Assembly: GCA_020635695.1 (NCBI GenBank)
Contig: JACJZH010000004.1
Span: 310,001 to 374,000, forward strand
DNA from: Flavobacteriales bacterium
GTDB taxonomy: Bacteria; Bacteroidota; Bacteroidia; Flavobacteriales_F; PHOS-HE28
Direction: 5' to 3'
DNA length: 64,000 nucleotides
Part shown: positions 16,404-25,426 of the stretch, one piece after another
Layout: every line of letters begins with the position of its first letter
Numbering within the stretch: position 1 is the first letter of the stretch
Program-made: the position numbers and the translations under genes
Notes under the pieces: generated by a model
The model's input: only the letters and a program-made list of their open reading frames with translations
What the model was told of the DNA's origin: nothing
Database searches by the model: none

Positions 16404-16411
16404 CAAAACTA
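16404..16411 (-). promoter_or_regulatory. -7 element TAGTTTTG fused to a stop codon
   Basis: A perfect TAnnTTTG match. Its first three bases (16409-16411) are the TAG stop of the upstream glycosyltransferase, and it lies 8 bases before the GTG start at 16395. Confidence 0.5.
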
Positions 16412-17527
16412 CCCCCTCGTGCGCTCCGAGACGGCCCGTTCCAGGATCGCCGCCAGCCGTCCTACGCGGTCGCGTACATCGTGGTCCCGCAAGGCACGCT
16501 CGCGCCCGGCCCGCCCCATGGCAGCGGCAGCGACGGGGTCGCGCGCCAGACGCACCAGATGTCCGGCCATGGCGTCCAGATCACGCTCATCGCCAAGGAG
16601 TCCGTTCACGTCCTCCGCCACCACATCGGCGATGCCGGCGTGGCGCGTGGCGATCACGGGTAGTCCGCAGGACATCGCCTCCAACACCGCCAGCGGGGTG
16701 CCTTCGCGGTCGCCATCGGAGGTGATCACACTGTGCTGCACGAAGGCGCGGGAACGCTGCATGGCCTCCGAGACCTGCTCCGGTGCCAGGACACCGGGAA
16801 GTTCCACCGCATGGGTGATGCCGAGCGCTCCGGCCAATTGACGACATGCTTCGAGCAGGTCGCCCCGGCCGGCGATGGTGAGGCGCATGGTGGGCTCCCG
16901 TTCCAGCGCCCGGGCGAAGGCGAGCAGCGTGAGGTGCGGCGCCTTCTTGTCGCTGAACCGGCCCACACCGAAGAAATGGGGGGGTGCCTGGTCGGGAGCG
17001 GCCGGTGTGAAGCGTTCCACGTCCACCCCGTACACGTTGTAGTGCAGGCGTTCACGGGGGAAACCGAGTTCCAGCAGGTGCGTCTCCATCTCCCGGCTCA
17101 CCACCACCACGGCAGCGGCCTCGCGCGCCAGTCGGGCGTAGTTGCCGTGCTCCTCCAACAGCTTGCAGTGGAAGGCGTCCACCCCGTGGAAATGCACCAC
17201 CAGCGGTATGCCCAGGGCCTTGCAGGTGTCGAGCGCGGCCATGCCGGTGGGTCCGTATTCGGCGAGCACCACCTCGGCCCCCGCCTTCCGGAGCGCATGC
17301 GCTAGTGCCTGACGCAGGGCACCCTCCACGGTGGCCCCCTTCACCCGGCGGAGCAGCCGTGCCAGCGTATCCGTGGGCAGCAGGAGCGAGCCGTCCTGCC
17401 GGCGACGCGGGAGGAAGCCGTCGGTGAGCACGAGCGCCACGTCGGGCAGGTGCTCGATGTGCGCACGGATGAAGGTCTCGCTGTAGGCGTCGCGGTTGGG
17501 GGACAGGATGGCGGTGCGGGGGGACAT
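16409..17527 (-). CDS. Glycosyltransferase family 4
   Basis: A 372-aa GT4 enzyme starting MSPRTAILSPNRDAYSETFI, where the SETFI loop is typical of colanic-acid-type transferases. The C-terminal domain shows HFFGVGRFSDKKAPHLTLLA, IAGRGDLLEACRQL, and EGTPLAVLEAMSCGLPVI with the two Glu. The EGTP-type motif resembles transferases that use GDP- or UDP-hexoses. It follows the methyltransferase gene by 2 bases and is probably co-transcribed with it. Confidence 0.9.
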   Translation of the reverse strand: MSPRTAILSPNRDAYSETFIRAHIEHLPDVALVLTDGFLPRRRQDGSLLLPTDTLARLLRRVKGATVEGALRQALAHALRKAGAEVVLAEYGPTGMAALDTCKALGIPLVVHFHGVDAFHCKLLEEHGNYARLAREAAAVVVVSREMETHLLELGFPRERLHYNVYGVDVERFTPAAPDQAPPHFFGVGRFSDKKAPHLTLLAFARALEREPTMRLTIAGRGDLLEACRQLAGALGITHAVELPGVLAPEQVSEAMQRSRAFVQHSVITSDGDREGTPLAVLEAMSCGLPVIATRHAGIADVVAEDVNGLLGDERDLDAMAGHLVRLARDPVAAAAMGRAGRERALRDHDVRDRVGRLAAILERAVSERTRG

Positions 17528-17529
17528 GG

Positions 17530-18279
17530 TCAGCGTCGAACGGCGGTGCCGGAAAGTCCGGGGACCATGGGCGATGAACGCGGGTCCGGCACGTGGTCAT
17601 GGCGGAGCAGGTAGCGCACCACCGGAAGGGTGAGCCTGGAGATCAGCGTGCGTTTGGCTTCGGACATCGGGCGACGGCGCGCCCAAAGACCGATCATCTG
17701 TGCCAGGCTGGCGTCCCAGCCGCCGTGGGGTCGGACCACCACCTCGTCAAAGCCGGCCTCACGCACCAGCCGCTCCAGTGCGAAAGGCGTGTAGCGGTAC
17801 TCATCGTAGGGCACATCGTGCAGGGGCCAGAGGAAAGGTACCGTGAAGAAGAACACGCCGCCGGGACGCATCACGCGTGCTATCTCACGCAGCACCGCAC
17901 CGGGATCGGGGCAGTGCTCCAGCACCTCGGTGGCCATGGCGGAATCCACGCTGCTGTCATCAAGCGGTATGGTGCCTCCATCCCAGTACAGGTCCTGCGT
18001 GACCTTGCGATAGCCGGCCACGGCGTTGGTCTCCAGGTCCATGCCGAGGTACCGGGTGATCTTGGGCGCACCCTCGGTGATCATGTTCCGGTAGGGTTGC
18101 ACGCCCGCCCCCACATCCAGAAAGGTGCCGTGGAAGCGCGGCATCGCCTTGCGCAACGCGGCAAGGATGGCCTTTCGGATGAAGTACCTGTCCTGGGTTT
18201 CCCGGTGAAGCGGGAGGTCAAGGAAATCGCTGGGGATGCTCATCATTCGGTGCCGAACTGTGTTGATCAGACACAGCAT
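17530..18279 (-). CDS. SAM-dependent methyltransferase (class I)
   Basis: A 249-aa methyltransferase. The SAM-binding motif I is FLDVGAGVQPYRNM, and motif II-III reads DSSVDSAMATEVLEHCPDP, followed by RVMRPGGVFFFTVPF. It probably methylates a sugar or sugar intermediate of the glycan, or the chain terminus that sets length in ABC-exported polymers; neither is proven. The start may be 18279 (CATCTTTG -7-like element 13 bases upstream) or the paired ATGs at 18246/18243, which give a more conventional N-terminus. Confidence 0.85.
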   Translation of the reverse strand: MLCLINTVRHRMMSIPSDFLDLPLHRETQDRYFIRKAILAALRKAMPRFHGTFLDVGAGVQPYRNMITEGAPKITRYLGMDLETNAVAGYRKVTQDLYWDGGTIPLDDSSVDSAMATEVLEHCPDPGAVLREIARVMRPGGVFFFTVPFLWPLHDVPYDEYRYTPFALERLVREAGFDEVVVRPHGGWDASLAQMIGLWARRRPMSEAKRTLISRLTLPVVRYLLRHDHVPDPRSSPMVPGLSGTAVRR

Positions 18280-18412
18280 CAGTGCGTTCCCCCAAAGATG
18301 GCAAATGAAACAGGACCGTAGCCTTCAACCCATCACCAGCAAAGCTGGCACCATGTCAAAGAAACTTCAAGTTTCCGAGATATTACAGGGAGGTTGAGCG
18401 ATGCATTGGCCC

Positions 18413-19495
18413 TTACTTAAGATGACTGCGTACGAAAAGTGCGATCCGATCGATCAGTGCATCATCCAATTGATGAAACAATGGCAGACAGAGTGCACGA
18501 CGCGCAAGGTCCTCTGCTATCGGACAAGTTCCCCTGGCTGACAGGTAGGGCAGTTCCGTCAGTGAAGGGTAGAAGTACCGCCGGGGATGGATGTCGTTCT
18601 TCGCAAGGTCCTCCAGCAGGGCATGCAGAGCGGCCTCGGAAGGCATGATCGCAGGGAAATAGGCATGGTTGTAGTCCGTGTCCCCGGGCACACGGGCAAG
18701 CTGCACGTCGCATCCCTGCAACGCCTCCGCGTAGCGCCACCACTGGGCCTTTCGTCTTTCGAGGATCGACGGCATGTGGCGCAACATCAGCACGCCCATG
18801 GCCGCATGGAGCTCGCTGTTCTTGCCGTTGATGCCGACCAGGAAGTGGTCGTCCTTGATGTGGCCGAAGGCGCGGAGAAGCCGCAGCTTGCGGTAGGTCT
18901 CCTCATCGTGGCAGGCGATGGAACCGCCCTCCACCGTGTGGTAGATCTTGGTGGCGTGAAAGCTGCAGGTGCTGATGTCGCCGTAGGACAGCAGCGGCCT
19001 TCCCTGATGGGTGGTGCCGAACGCGTGCGCCCCGTCGTAGATCACCTTCAGCCCGTGACGCCTGGCGATGGTGGCGATGGCGTCCACATCGCAGGGCAGT
19101 CCATAGACGTGGGTGGCGAGGATGGCCTGGGTGCGCGGGGTGATGGCAGCCTCGATGCGGGCCGGGTCGATGCAGAAAGTGACGGGGTCGATATCCACAT
19201 GCACCGGGGTGCAGTGCTCCCAGAGGATGGCGGTGGTTGAAGCGACGTAGGAATACGGTGTGGTGATGACCTCGCCGGTGATGTCCAGCGCGCGGAGGGC
19301 CAGCTGCAGGGCGATGGTGCCGTTGCCCACGAAGAGCACGTGATCGGTGCCGTGGTGGGGAACGAGCGAGTCCTCCAGTTCCTGGAGCAGGGGGCCGTTG
19401 TTGGTCACCTGGCCGCGGTGCCAGACGCCCTCAAGCAGTTCGGTGTACTCCGACAGCTCAGGCAGGTATGTCCGGGTCACTAGGACCTGCGCCAT
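18413..19495 (-). CDS. DegT/DnrJ/EryC1/StrS-family aminotransferase
   Basis: A 360-aa PLP-dependent sugar aminotransferase. The cofactor site shows VIYDGAHAFGT with the Asp that contacts the pyridine nitrogen. The Schiff-base Lys is in CSFHATKIYHTVEGG. The early WHRGQVTNNGPLLQELE is the usual substrate-side loop. These enzymes install amino groups on keto-sugars attached to nucleotides. The gene overlaps the upstream sulfotransferase by 16 bases. The 18280-18412 gap downstream of it holds no recognisable gene. Confidence 0.92.
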   Translation of the reverse strand: MAQVLVTRTYLPELSEYTELLEGVWHRGQVTNNGPLLQELEDSLVPHHGTDHVLFVGNGTIALQLALRALDITGEVITTPYSYVASTTAILWEHCTPVHVDIDPVTFCIDPARIEAAITPRTQAILATHVYGLPCDVDAIATIARRHGLKVIYDGAHAFGTTHQGRPLLSYGDISTCSFHATKIYHTVEGGSIACHDEETYRKLRLLRAFGHIKDDHFLVGINGKNSELHAAMGVLMLRHMPSILERRKAQWWRYAEALQGCDVQLARVPGDTDYNHAYFPAIMPSEAALHALLEDLAKNDIHPRRYFYPSLTELPYLSARGTCPIAEDLARRALCLPLFHQLDDALIDRIALFVRSHLK

Positions 19496-20487
19496 GCACG
19501 AAGGGGTTCAAAGGGGTCCACAGAGGCAAGCTTCCAGGACTGCACACCTCCCTGGAAGCCGCGCCCGATGCGCCAAAGGAACGAACGGAATCGCACCCAC
19601 ATCCGATCTGTTGGGGAGGAGGCCCACCAGTCGCTCCCGGCGTACCCAAGTTCCATCAAGAGCGCGCCGGCCCACCTGTGCATCCTGTACCGGTCGGTAA
19701 GGCTCAGCCGCTCCTTCCAGATGGAATCTGGCTTCACGCGCAAGGTGTTCAACGACGCGTCGCCCGAACTGTACTGTTTGCGGCTGATGTGGTTCTCCGA
19801 ATGGATCCGGGCCACCATGTCCGTATCTGCGGGAAGCCCACAATGCGCGAAGATCCGGCCAAGGACCTCCGGGCTGCCGTTCTTGAGCTCCTCGTACCGC
19901 ACCTCCATGTATCTATTGCCAAGCATTCGGCCATCCCTGCGTGCCGCTCCAACAAAATCACGCCAATCTCTTGAGGCCTGCGCAAGCTCGCCTGCACTAT
20001 GCCCCACACGTTTGTTCACGGAAAGGGCGCTCACGACCACCTCCCTGCCATCGCGAATGAGGTGAATGAACCTGGCGTTCGGCAAAAGATCCGCTATCAA
20101 CGGTAATTGACGAGCGTAATTCGGGTGCTTGTCCAAAATATGTGTCGCACGAGGGTTTGTGGCAAGCACACTTCCATATACATTGTCCAAGAAACATCGG
20201 ACCTCCTCGAAAAATCGATCCTCCGTCCACAATGCTCCTAACCCAAGCGACCACGATCCAGCCTCTTGTTCCGCCTTCTCCTTCCTGAATTGAGCGACTG
20301 GCTGGGCAAGATATCGAGTAAAGATGGTAAGCTCGGTATCCTGAAGTGATGCCACTTGGGGATGTGCAGAAAGCATACGATGCAACCATGTCGTTCCGCT
20401 CCGAGCGGCACCGATGATAAATAGATACTCTCGCTCACGTACCGAACGTTCAATGGCCTGGCCTGGCTGATCAGATGAATGGTCCAT
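19480..20487 (-). CDS. Sulfotransferase family protein
   Basis: A 335-aa PAPS-type sulfotransferase. The 5'-phosphosulfate loop is FIIGAARSGTTWLHRML near residue 25-40. The 3'-phosphate site is RFIHLIRDGREVVVSALS. A distal His and Arg-rich stretch follows. Together these make a complete cytosolic sulfotransferase that would transfer sulfate to a sugar hydroxyl. Base composition is lower in GC than in the genes to its left. It overlaps the DegT gene by 16 bases at its 3' end. Confidence 0.85.
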   Translation of the reverse strand: MDHSSDQPGQAIERSVREREYLFIIGAARSGTTWLHRMLSAHPQVASLQDTELTIFTRYLAQPVAQFRKEKAEQEAGSWSLGLGALWTEDRFFEEVRCFLDNVYGSVLATNPRATHILDKHPNYARQLPLIADLLPNARFIHLIRDGREVVVSALSVNKRVGHSAGELAQASRDWRDFVGAARRDGRMLGNRYMEVRYEELKNGSPEVLGRIFAHCGLPADTDMVARIHSENHISRKQYSSGDASLNTLRVKPDSIWKERLSLTDRYRMHRWAGALLMELGYAGSDWWASSPTDRMWVRFRSFLWRIGRGFQGGVQSWKLASVDPFEPLRAWRRS

Positions 20488-20499
20488 ATCCTTCCGCCT

Positions 20500-21516
20500 T
20501 CAACCTTGCATTGCCCATTGCAACATCCGGAGCATTCTTGACGGCTTCAGGAGCATTCTGCTACGCGCGATCCTCATCGTACGCCAACATCCCTTCACGG
20601 CGGCCAAAGTTCCAAATTTTGCCTTGAGCGTTCGCATGTGCTCATGCAACACCAGAGCAATGCGTTCCTGTGAATATCCACCAAGATCACGGTCACAACA
20701 TATCCATAGTGCCATGCGGTGTGCATGCAACTTTTCACCTTGATTGTGTGCCCTGCTTGTAATGCCTCCTTCGTGTTTACGGTAGGTGCTCCGAATTCCA
20801 TCGACCTTTACCAATCTTCCATCACCGAGCACGAGATTGAACAACAGCATATCAAAGGAACCGACACGATCGTACCAACCCGGACGTCGGGTGAAATAGG
20901 ATCTAGCCCGATACATGAAACTAGACGTATGGAACGGGGCTAGCGTGGAGATGATATTGTCCTTGTCGAACTCCACTGGCAGTTCTTGACGGAACATTCC
21001 CATACCCTTGCCATTACCATCCATTACGCCCGTCTCGTGATATACGCCGGCGATCGCAGGATCAGCTTCCAATACGGCCAGCTGTCGCGATAATTTATCA
21101 ATGCTATCCCAGCGATCATCCCCGTCACAAATGGCGATGTAGCGCCCTTTGGCCAACCAAGTCAGTACGTATACATTGGCTCTTCCCGTTGGGGAACCAT
21201 CAATATGTATCACGTTGCGTCTATCGCCCTCCAACAATCTGACCCTGGTCGGATATGCCTTTGCGAAGGACCGACATATTTCCAATGTACCGTCGGTGCT
21301 GCCATCATCTCCCACGATCACCTCAAAAGGGACCGATAACCTTTGGGCAAGAATGGAGTCGAGGCATTCCTTGATATAGGGTGCGTGCTGATAGGTCGGT
21401 ACTATCACTGAAATGATCGGCCATTCTGGCTCATCCGCCTCCCCCCCCTTCATCGGCCCCACGCCTGATCCGTCCATAAAGTCCTCTACCATCGTCCGCA
21501 AAGATATCTGCTCCAT
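20500..21516 (-). CDS. Glycosyltransferase family 2
   Basis: A 338-aa GT2 enzyme. The catalytic domain starts late, at IISVIVPTYQHAPYIKECL (about residue 33), after a 30-residue acidic leader. It has IVGDDGSTDGTLEIC and the DxD motif AICDGDDRWDS. The C-terminus is basic. GC content is lower than for the glycosyltransferases to the left. It lies 12 bases from the sulfotransferase and is divergent from the plus-strand insert that begins at 21615. Confidence 0.88.
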   Translation of the reverse strand: MEQISLRTMVEDFMDGSGVGPMKGGEADEPEWPIISVIVPTYQHAPYIKECLDSILAQRLSVPFEVIVGDDGSTDGTLEICRSFAKAYPTRVRLLEGDRRNVIHIDGSPTGRANVYVLTWLAKGRYIAICDGDDRWDSIDKLSRQLAVLEADPAIAGVYHETGVMDGNGKGMGMFRQELPVEFDKDNIISTLAPFHTSSFMYRARSYFTRRPGWYDRVGSFDMLLFNLVLGDGRLVKVDGIRSTYRKHEGGITSRAHNQGEKLHAHRMALWICCDRDLGGYSQERIALVLHEHMRTLKAKFGTLAAVKGCWRTMRIARSRMLLKPSRMLRMLQWAMQG

Positions 21517-21614
21517 GAGGAGCAGTCCTGACCTCCCGCTTCAAAGAACCCCTTGTATTACCAATCTTTGACGAACGACCCAATGGACCACTGGTCCGAA
21601 CCCTGACGCGAATA

Positions 21615-22595
21615 TTGAACACCCCAGGCACGCACACCTGTTCCAGGCGAATGCTATTGCATGTCGGGTGGCCGAAGACAGGCACATCGACACTGCAGAA
21701 GCATGTTCTTTCGAAGGTCCCCGGACATCGGTATCTCGGCAAATACCCGTTCAATGGTGAGCAGAACAGACATACGTTCGATCTAGTATACCTGCTCGCT
21801 TATGCGTCCAAGGAGAGGTTCGAGCGATCGGCTGGTGCGGTGCTGGAGCAGCTGCGCAAGATCGAACAGGAACGATTTGGGAATGTCGACCCAACCCTGC
21901 CGATGATCATTTCGGAGGAAGGCATACTGTCCGCGTTATTGAAGCCATCCGACCATCAACATCATGGCATCAGTACCGCCTCGTGGACCCAGATCGTGCA
22001 TCGCGTGGACGCACTGGAGGAAACATGGGGAATGCGTATTGACCTACTGATGACGCAGCGCGACCCCATCGAGTTGCGGCATGCCTACTATGCACAGATG
22101 TACCATGTCTTTTCGCGCTTTCCCGGGATGGGCAACCTCCGATCATATCTATCCCAAGGGGTCGCGGGGAGCCTTCATGTGGACCTTGGCTTCGAGAATC
22201 TCATACCCGGCTGGTTGGAGACGATCGCATTGCAGCGACAGGGAATAGGCAGGTTCTATGCGATCGCGATGGCGGATCTTTTCGAGGACCGCTCCATCCG
22301 GTTGTCCGCATGGCACCCCACACTTCAAGACATGGAGGTGGAAGGCACTGAAAAGGAGAACGTCCGCTCCCGTGAAAAGGGGGTCAAGATCAGCCACATC
22401 CGCCCGATCTGGCAGGAAGCCAGGCCTTTCCGAATAGTAGACTTCCTGAGAAGGGTCAGGACCATGTACAGGCGTTTGTACCTGCCACACGAGCGATTGG
22501 AGGTTCCGATCGTTCTGGAAGCACAGGACCGGAACATGATCGCAGCGTTCCTTCATGCACATGAGAAGGACCCGCACACACCCACGAGCATATGA
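21615..22595 (+). CDS. Sulfotransferase-like P-loop protein
   Basis: A 326-aa protein (314 aa if the Met at 21651 is used, which puts the P-loop at the very start, as is usual). LLHVGWPKTGTSTLQKHVLS is the phosphosulfate-binding loop of the sulfotransferase fold. LMTQRDPIELRHAYYAQMYH matches the 3'-phosphate-binding segment. The rest is divergent, so the acceptor cannot be named. It is the first of three plus-strand genes joined by ATGA overlaps inside an otherwise minus-strand locus. Confidence 0.7.
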   Translation: MNTPGTHTCSRRMLLHVGWPKTGTSTLQKHVLSKVPGHRYLGKYPFNGEQNRHTFDLVYLLAYASKERFERSAGAVLEQLRKIEQERFGNVDPTLPMIISEEGILSALLKPSDHQHHGISTASWTQIVHRVDALEETWGMRIDLLMTQRDPIELRHAYYAQMYHVFSRFPGMGNLRSYLSQGVAGSLHVDLGFENLIPGWLETIALQRQGIGRFYAIAMADLFEDRSIRLSAWHPTLQDMEVEGTEKENVRSREKGVKISHIRPIWQEARPFRIVDFLRRVRTMYRRLYLPHERLEVPIVLEAQDRNMIAAFLHAHEKDPHTPTSI

Positions 22596-23566
22596 GCCAG
22601 GGATCAAGACCACCCTTTGGAGGTTTCATAGGTCTACCCGTACCCACCAGGGAGGACCACGAATTGCACGCGGACGGCCTCTTTCTGGCATCCGGAAGGA
22701 GCTGCCTCCGGTATATTCTGGACGAGGTCCGACCTGCACGTGTACATGTGCCTTTCTATTCCTGTGACAGCCTAGCGGCACCCATCTGGGAGGCGGGCAT
22801 CCCGGTGTCCTGGTATGGCACCAACGAGCAACTCATCCCCCAGGCACCGAAGGTCCACATGGATGAGCTCATCATTCTAGTGGACCATTTTGGGGTACGG
22901 ACGAGGATCGTGGAGGAGGCTGCCCTTCATTTTGGGAGCTCCGCCGTTATTGATGACACCCATGCGTTCTACAGTGGAAGACACACGGGGGTGACATGGT
23001 CCTTCAATTCAGCCAGAAAGTTCCTCGGTGTGCCCGATGGAGGGTTCCTCTTCGGACCGGACAAGGTTCATTTGCCCATTGAGATCAATGAAAATGTCAG
23101 CTTCGACCACTTGATACTCAAGAGCTGTGGCGAACACGAGGCGGCCTACGAAGCATATAAACGCAACGAGGCACGGATACCCAGCCGAATTCTACGCGGA
23201 AATCCTGTCAGCGAGGCCATACTCTCGCATGTGGACCACGGTGCCGTCAGAAAGCGACGTCGCGACAATTTCTTGGCCGCACATGAGATGCTCGGCGATC
23301 TGAACAGCCTCACATTTGAACTGGACTCTATCGAGGCTCCGCTTTGCTATCCGGTCCTGATGGCAATGAGCATTGACCATCGCGAACTCCATAGAGCGGG
23401 GATGTACATACCTCGGTATTGGCCGGAGGTCAATGGAAGGGCAGAGGCATCCGGATATCATCAGGAAGCACTTTTTTCGGAATGTGTTCTCGCCTTTCCG
23501 ATCGACCAACGATACGAGAGCGGAACGATCAAAGAACGCGCATGGGACCTGAAGCAGATGCTATGA
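22592..23566 (+). CDS. PLP-aminotransferase-like protein, divergent DegT type
   Basis: A 324-aa protein that I assign only by fold-level cues. VHVPFYSCDSLAAPIWEAGI resembles the DegT cofactor-entry region. VIDDTHAFYSG has the Asp that pairs with PLP nitrogen. WSFNSARKFLGVPDGGFLF aligns with the Schiff-base Lys segment of DegT enzymes, with a Lys present. The overall sequence is short and divergent compared with the 360-aa DegT enzyme nearby, so it may act on an unusual substrate or have lost transaminase activity. It is coupled by 4-base overlaps to both sulfotransferase-like neighbours. Confidence 0.6.
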   Translation: MSQGSRPPFGGFIGLPVPTREDHELHADGLFLASGRSCLRYILDEVRPARVHVPFYSCDSLAAPIWEAGIPVSWYGTNEQLIPQAPKVHMDELIILVDHFGVRTRIVEEAALHFGSSAVIDDTHAFYSGRHTGVTWSFNSARKFLGVPDGGFLFGPDKVHLPIEINENVSFDHLILKSCGEHEAAYEAYKRNEARIPSRILRGNPVSEAILSHVDHGAVRKRRRDNFLAAHEMLGDLNSLTFELDSIEAPLCYPVLMAMSIDHRELHRAGMYIPRYWPEVNGRAEASGYHQEALFSECVLAFPIDQRYESGTIKERAWDLKQML

Positions 23567-24585
23567 ACTCCTGGGAATCCGGAAAGAGAAGGGCCGAACA
23601 CCAAAGAGCCCCTGGTCTGGAGCAGGCCCTTGAGATCGTCAACACACATCTTGCAAGGGCCTACGGGGGTCTCCGCAGGCCTTTGGACCCTGTTCAACGG
23701 ACCGTGTTCATCCTTGGGTGTGCACGATCAGGAAGCACACTGCTTCTGCAAACGCTTGCCTACTCAGGCATGTTCGCGTACCCGAGCAACATCATCTCCA
23801 GGTTCCACGCCGACCCATATATCGGAGCGCTGATACATAGGATCCTATTGGATCTCGACCCTCGCCACGAGATCTTACCGGAAGGATCTTCGCAGATCGG
23901 CTTTGACAGCATCCTGGGAAGATCCAAAGGTCCCAATGCCCCTCATGATTTCGGATATTTCTGGCGGGGGCATTTTCAATTCGGACATACCCAGGACCAA
24001 TTGCTCAACATGGCCACCGTCGACAGAGCGAAGCTCCGCTCCGACATCGCCGGCCTGGAACACGTCTTCGACAGACCGGTGATGATGAAAGCCATGCAAA
24101 TGAACTGGCACATCGGTTTGTTGTACGAGATCTTCCCTGATGGCCTGTTTCTGGTGACCCGTCGGAACATCATGCAGAATGCCTGGTCCCTGTTGCGGGC
24201 GAGAGTGACCTATACGGGTAGCGAAGATCACTGGTATTCATTCCGGCCTCCCGAATATGAGCTGATCAAAGGAATGCCCAATTGGGAGCAAACCATTGCC
24301 CAAGTATGGACGACACAGAAAGCCATCGAACTGGGATGCACAAACCTACCGGAAGGATCCGTGCTACCTGTGGCCTACGATGACCTTTGCCAACGGCCGG
24401 GTGCATTGCTCGAAGAACTCCAGGAGCGGCTCGGCACGAACGTTGTCCAACAACGTGAGCTCATGGAAGTCAAGGTTTCTTCAATTCCTTCCGATCTTGT
24501 AGACCGGGCGACATCAATGCTCGCCGAACTGGATTCCGGCGTACCGCTCGATGAAGTGGTCGGAAGAAGACGATCGGACAAGTGA
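23563..24585 (+). CDS. Sulfotransferase family protein
   Basis: A 340-aa sulfotransferase. The 5'-phosphosulfate loop is FILGCARSGSTLLLQTLAYS and the 3'-phosphate site is LFLVTRRNIMQNAWSLLRAR. The C-terminal VAYDDLCQRPGALLEELQER matches the end of the fold. The ATG at 23563 overlaps the previous stop (ATGA); the frame is open 48 codons above it, but that part is a shadow of the preceding gene. It converges on the WbqC gene with a gap of 94 bases in which I see no clear terminator. Confidence 0.83.
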   Translation: MNSWESGKRRAEHQRAPGLEQALEIVNTHLARAYGGLRRPLDPVQRTVFILGCARSGSTLLLQTLAYSGMFAYPSNIISRFHADPYIGALIHRILLDLDPRHEILPEGSSQIGFDSILGRSKGPNAPHDFGYFWRGHFQFGHTQDQLLNMATVDRAKLRSDIAGLEHVFDRPVMMKAMQMNWHIGLLYEIFPDGLFLVTRRNIMQNAWSLLRARVTYTGSEDHWYSFRPPEYELIKGMPNWEQTIAQVWTTQKAIELGCTNLPEGSVLPVAYDDLCQRPGALLEELQERLGTNVVQQRELMEVKVSSIPSDLVDRATSMLAELDSGVPLDEVVGRRRSDK

Positions 24586-24679
24586 CCCGACGAACAGGCT
24601 TTCGCGGCCCGTTGGTTCGTGACCCAGGATCGAAATACGCGGTTCTTCCCTTGGATCAGCCCCACGGTGATGCGGTCGA

Positions 24680-25408
24680 TCAGAAATAGTCCACCTCGCC
24701 GAGCAGTTCAGCTACCCGTTCCCTACCATTGAACATCAGTACATCAATGATCGAGAGCCAAGGGACAAAAGGTGCTCCGAACTGTTCATATTCGATCGGC
24801 CTGGAACGAATAAAGCGGAGATCCACTCCTTGAGAGGCGAACTCTGCGCGATCGTACAGGTCAGCCCCCCCGCTCGGGTTGACGTACACCTCGGCCTGGC
24901 AGGCACGGCATATGGCCAGCACTCTGTCCTTCCCCTTTGATCCGTGGTCGGCTTGTACCGTAGATGAAACAACGATCTCGGTAGCAATATCCAAATGCCT
25001 ACATAACGATCGAATTGAATGAGCTATGAAACGGAACAAGTTCCTTTCAGGAAAATGAACGAGGTCATCCAATAGTTCCTGGGTCTGATCGAAGTATGGA
25101 GCTTTTCCATAGGCTCCTTTCATCTGTGCCAGGAAAGTATTCGGTTCAAAGTTCGGGGCGATCTCTCTGTCCTGTATCGTGCGATCATCACTTGCCTTCA
25201 CCAAGGGAAGACTGAACATGACATCTTTTCCATCACGCAATATCCTATTCCTGTTGATCCATCCTTTCTTGGTGTATTTGATGTTGTCGTAGATCACGAA
25301 CTGATCGACCGCGGCGATGAGCTGGAAGTAACCGATATAGGGCAGGAAATATGGCTGCATGATCCCTACATGCTTCTTCCGAGCGATCGATCCACGCATT
25401 TGCTCCAT
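24680..25408 (-). CDS. WbqC-family protein
   Basis: A 242-aa WbqC-like protein. The family signature is at the N-terminus, GIMQPYFLPYIGYFQLIAAV, followed by VIYDNIKYTKKGWINRNRIL. The end, GAPFVPWLSIIDVLMFNG, is also conserved in the family. WbqC proteins occur in O-antigen and capsule loci, often with DegT aminotransferases, and are suspected to act in amino-sugar modification; no reaction is firmly established. It lies 18 bases downstream of wzt. Confidence 0.88.
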   Translation of the reverse strand: MEQMRGSIARKKHVGIMQPYFLPYIGYFQLIAAVDQFVIYDNIKYTKKGWINRNRILRDGKDVMFSLPLVKASDDRTIQDREIAPNFEPNTFLAQMKGAYGKAPYFDQTQELLDDLVHFPERNLFRFIAHSIRSLCRHLDIATEIVVSSTVQADHGSKGKDRVLAICRACQAEVYVNPSGGADLYDRAEFASQGVDLRFIRSRPIEYEQFGAPFVPWLSIIDVLMFNGRERVAELLGEVDYF

Positions 25409-25426
25409 CGGCTGCCTGATCGGGTT

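Noticed and set aside
18280..18412. RNA gene or riboswitch in the gap before the DegT gene
   Set aside because: No tRNA-like cloverleaf or conserved riboswitch core could be recognised; it holds only the -7-like element of the methyltransferase gene.
24586..24679. Terminator between the convergent sulfotransferase and WbqC genes
   Set aside because: No stem of more than about 6 base pairs followed by a T-run is visible.
19500..25400. Prophage or insertion sequence as the source of the lower-GC block
   Set aside because: No integrase, transposase, terminal inverted repeats or target duplications were found; only biosynthetic genes are present.
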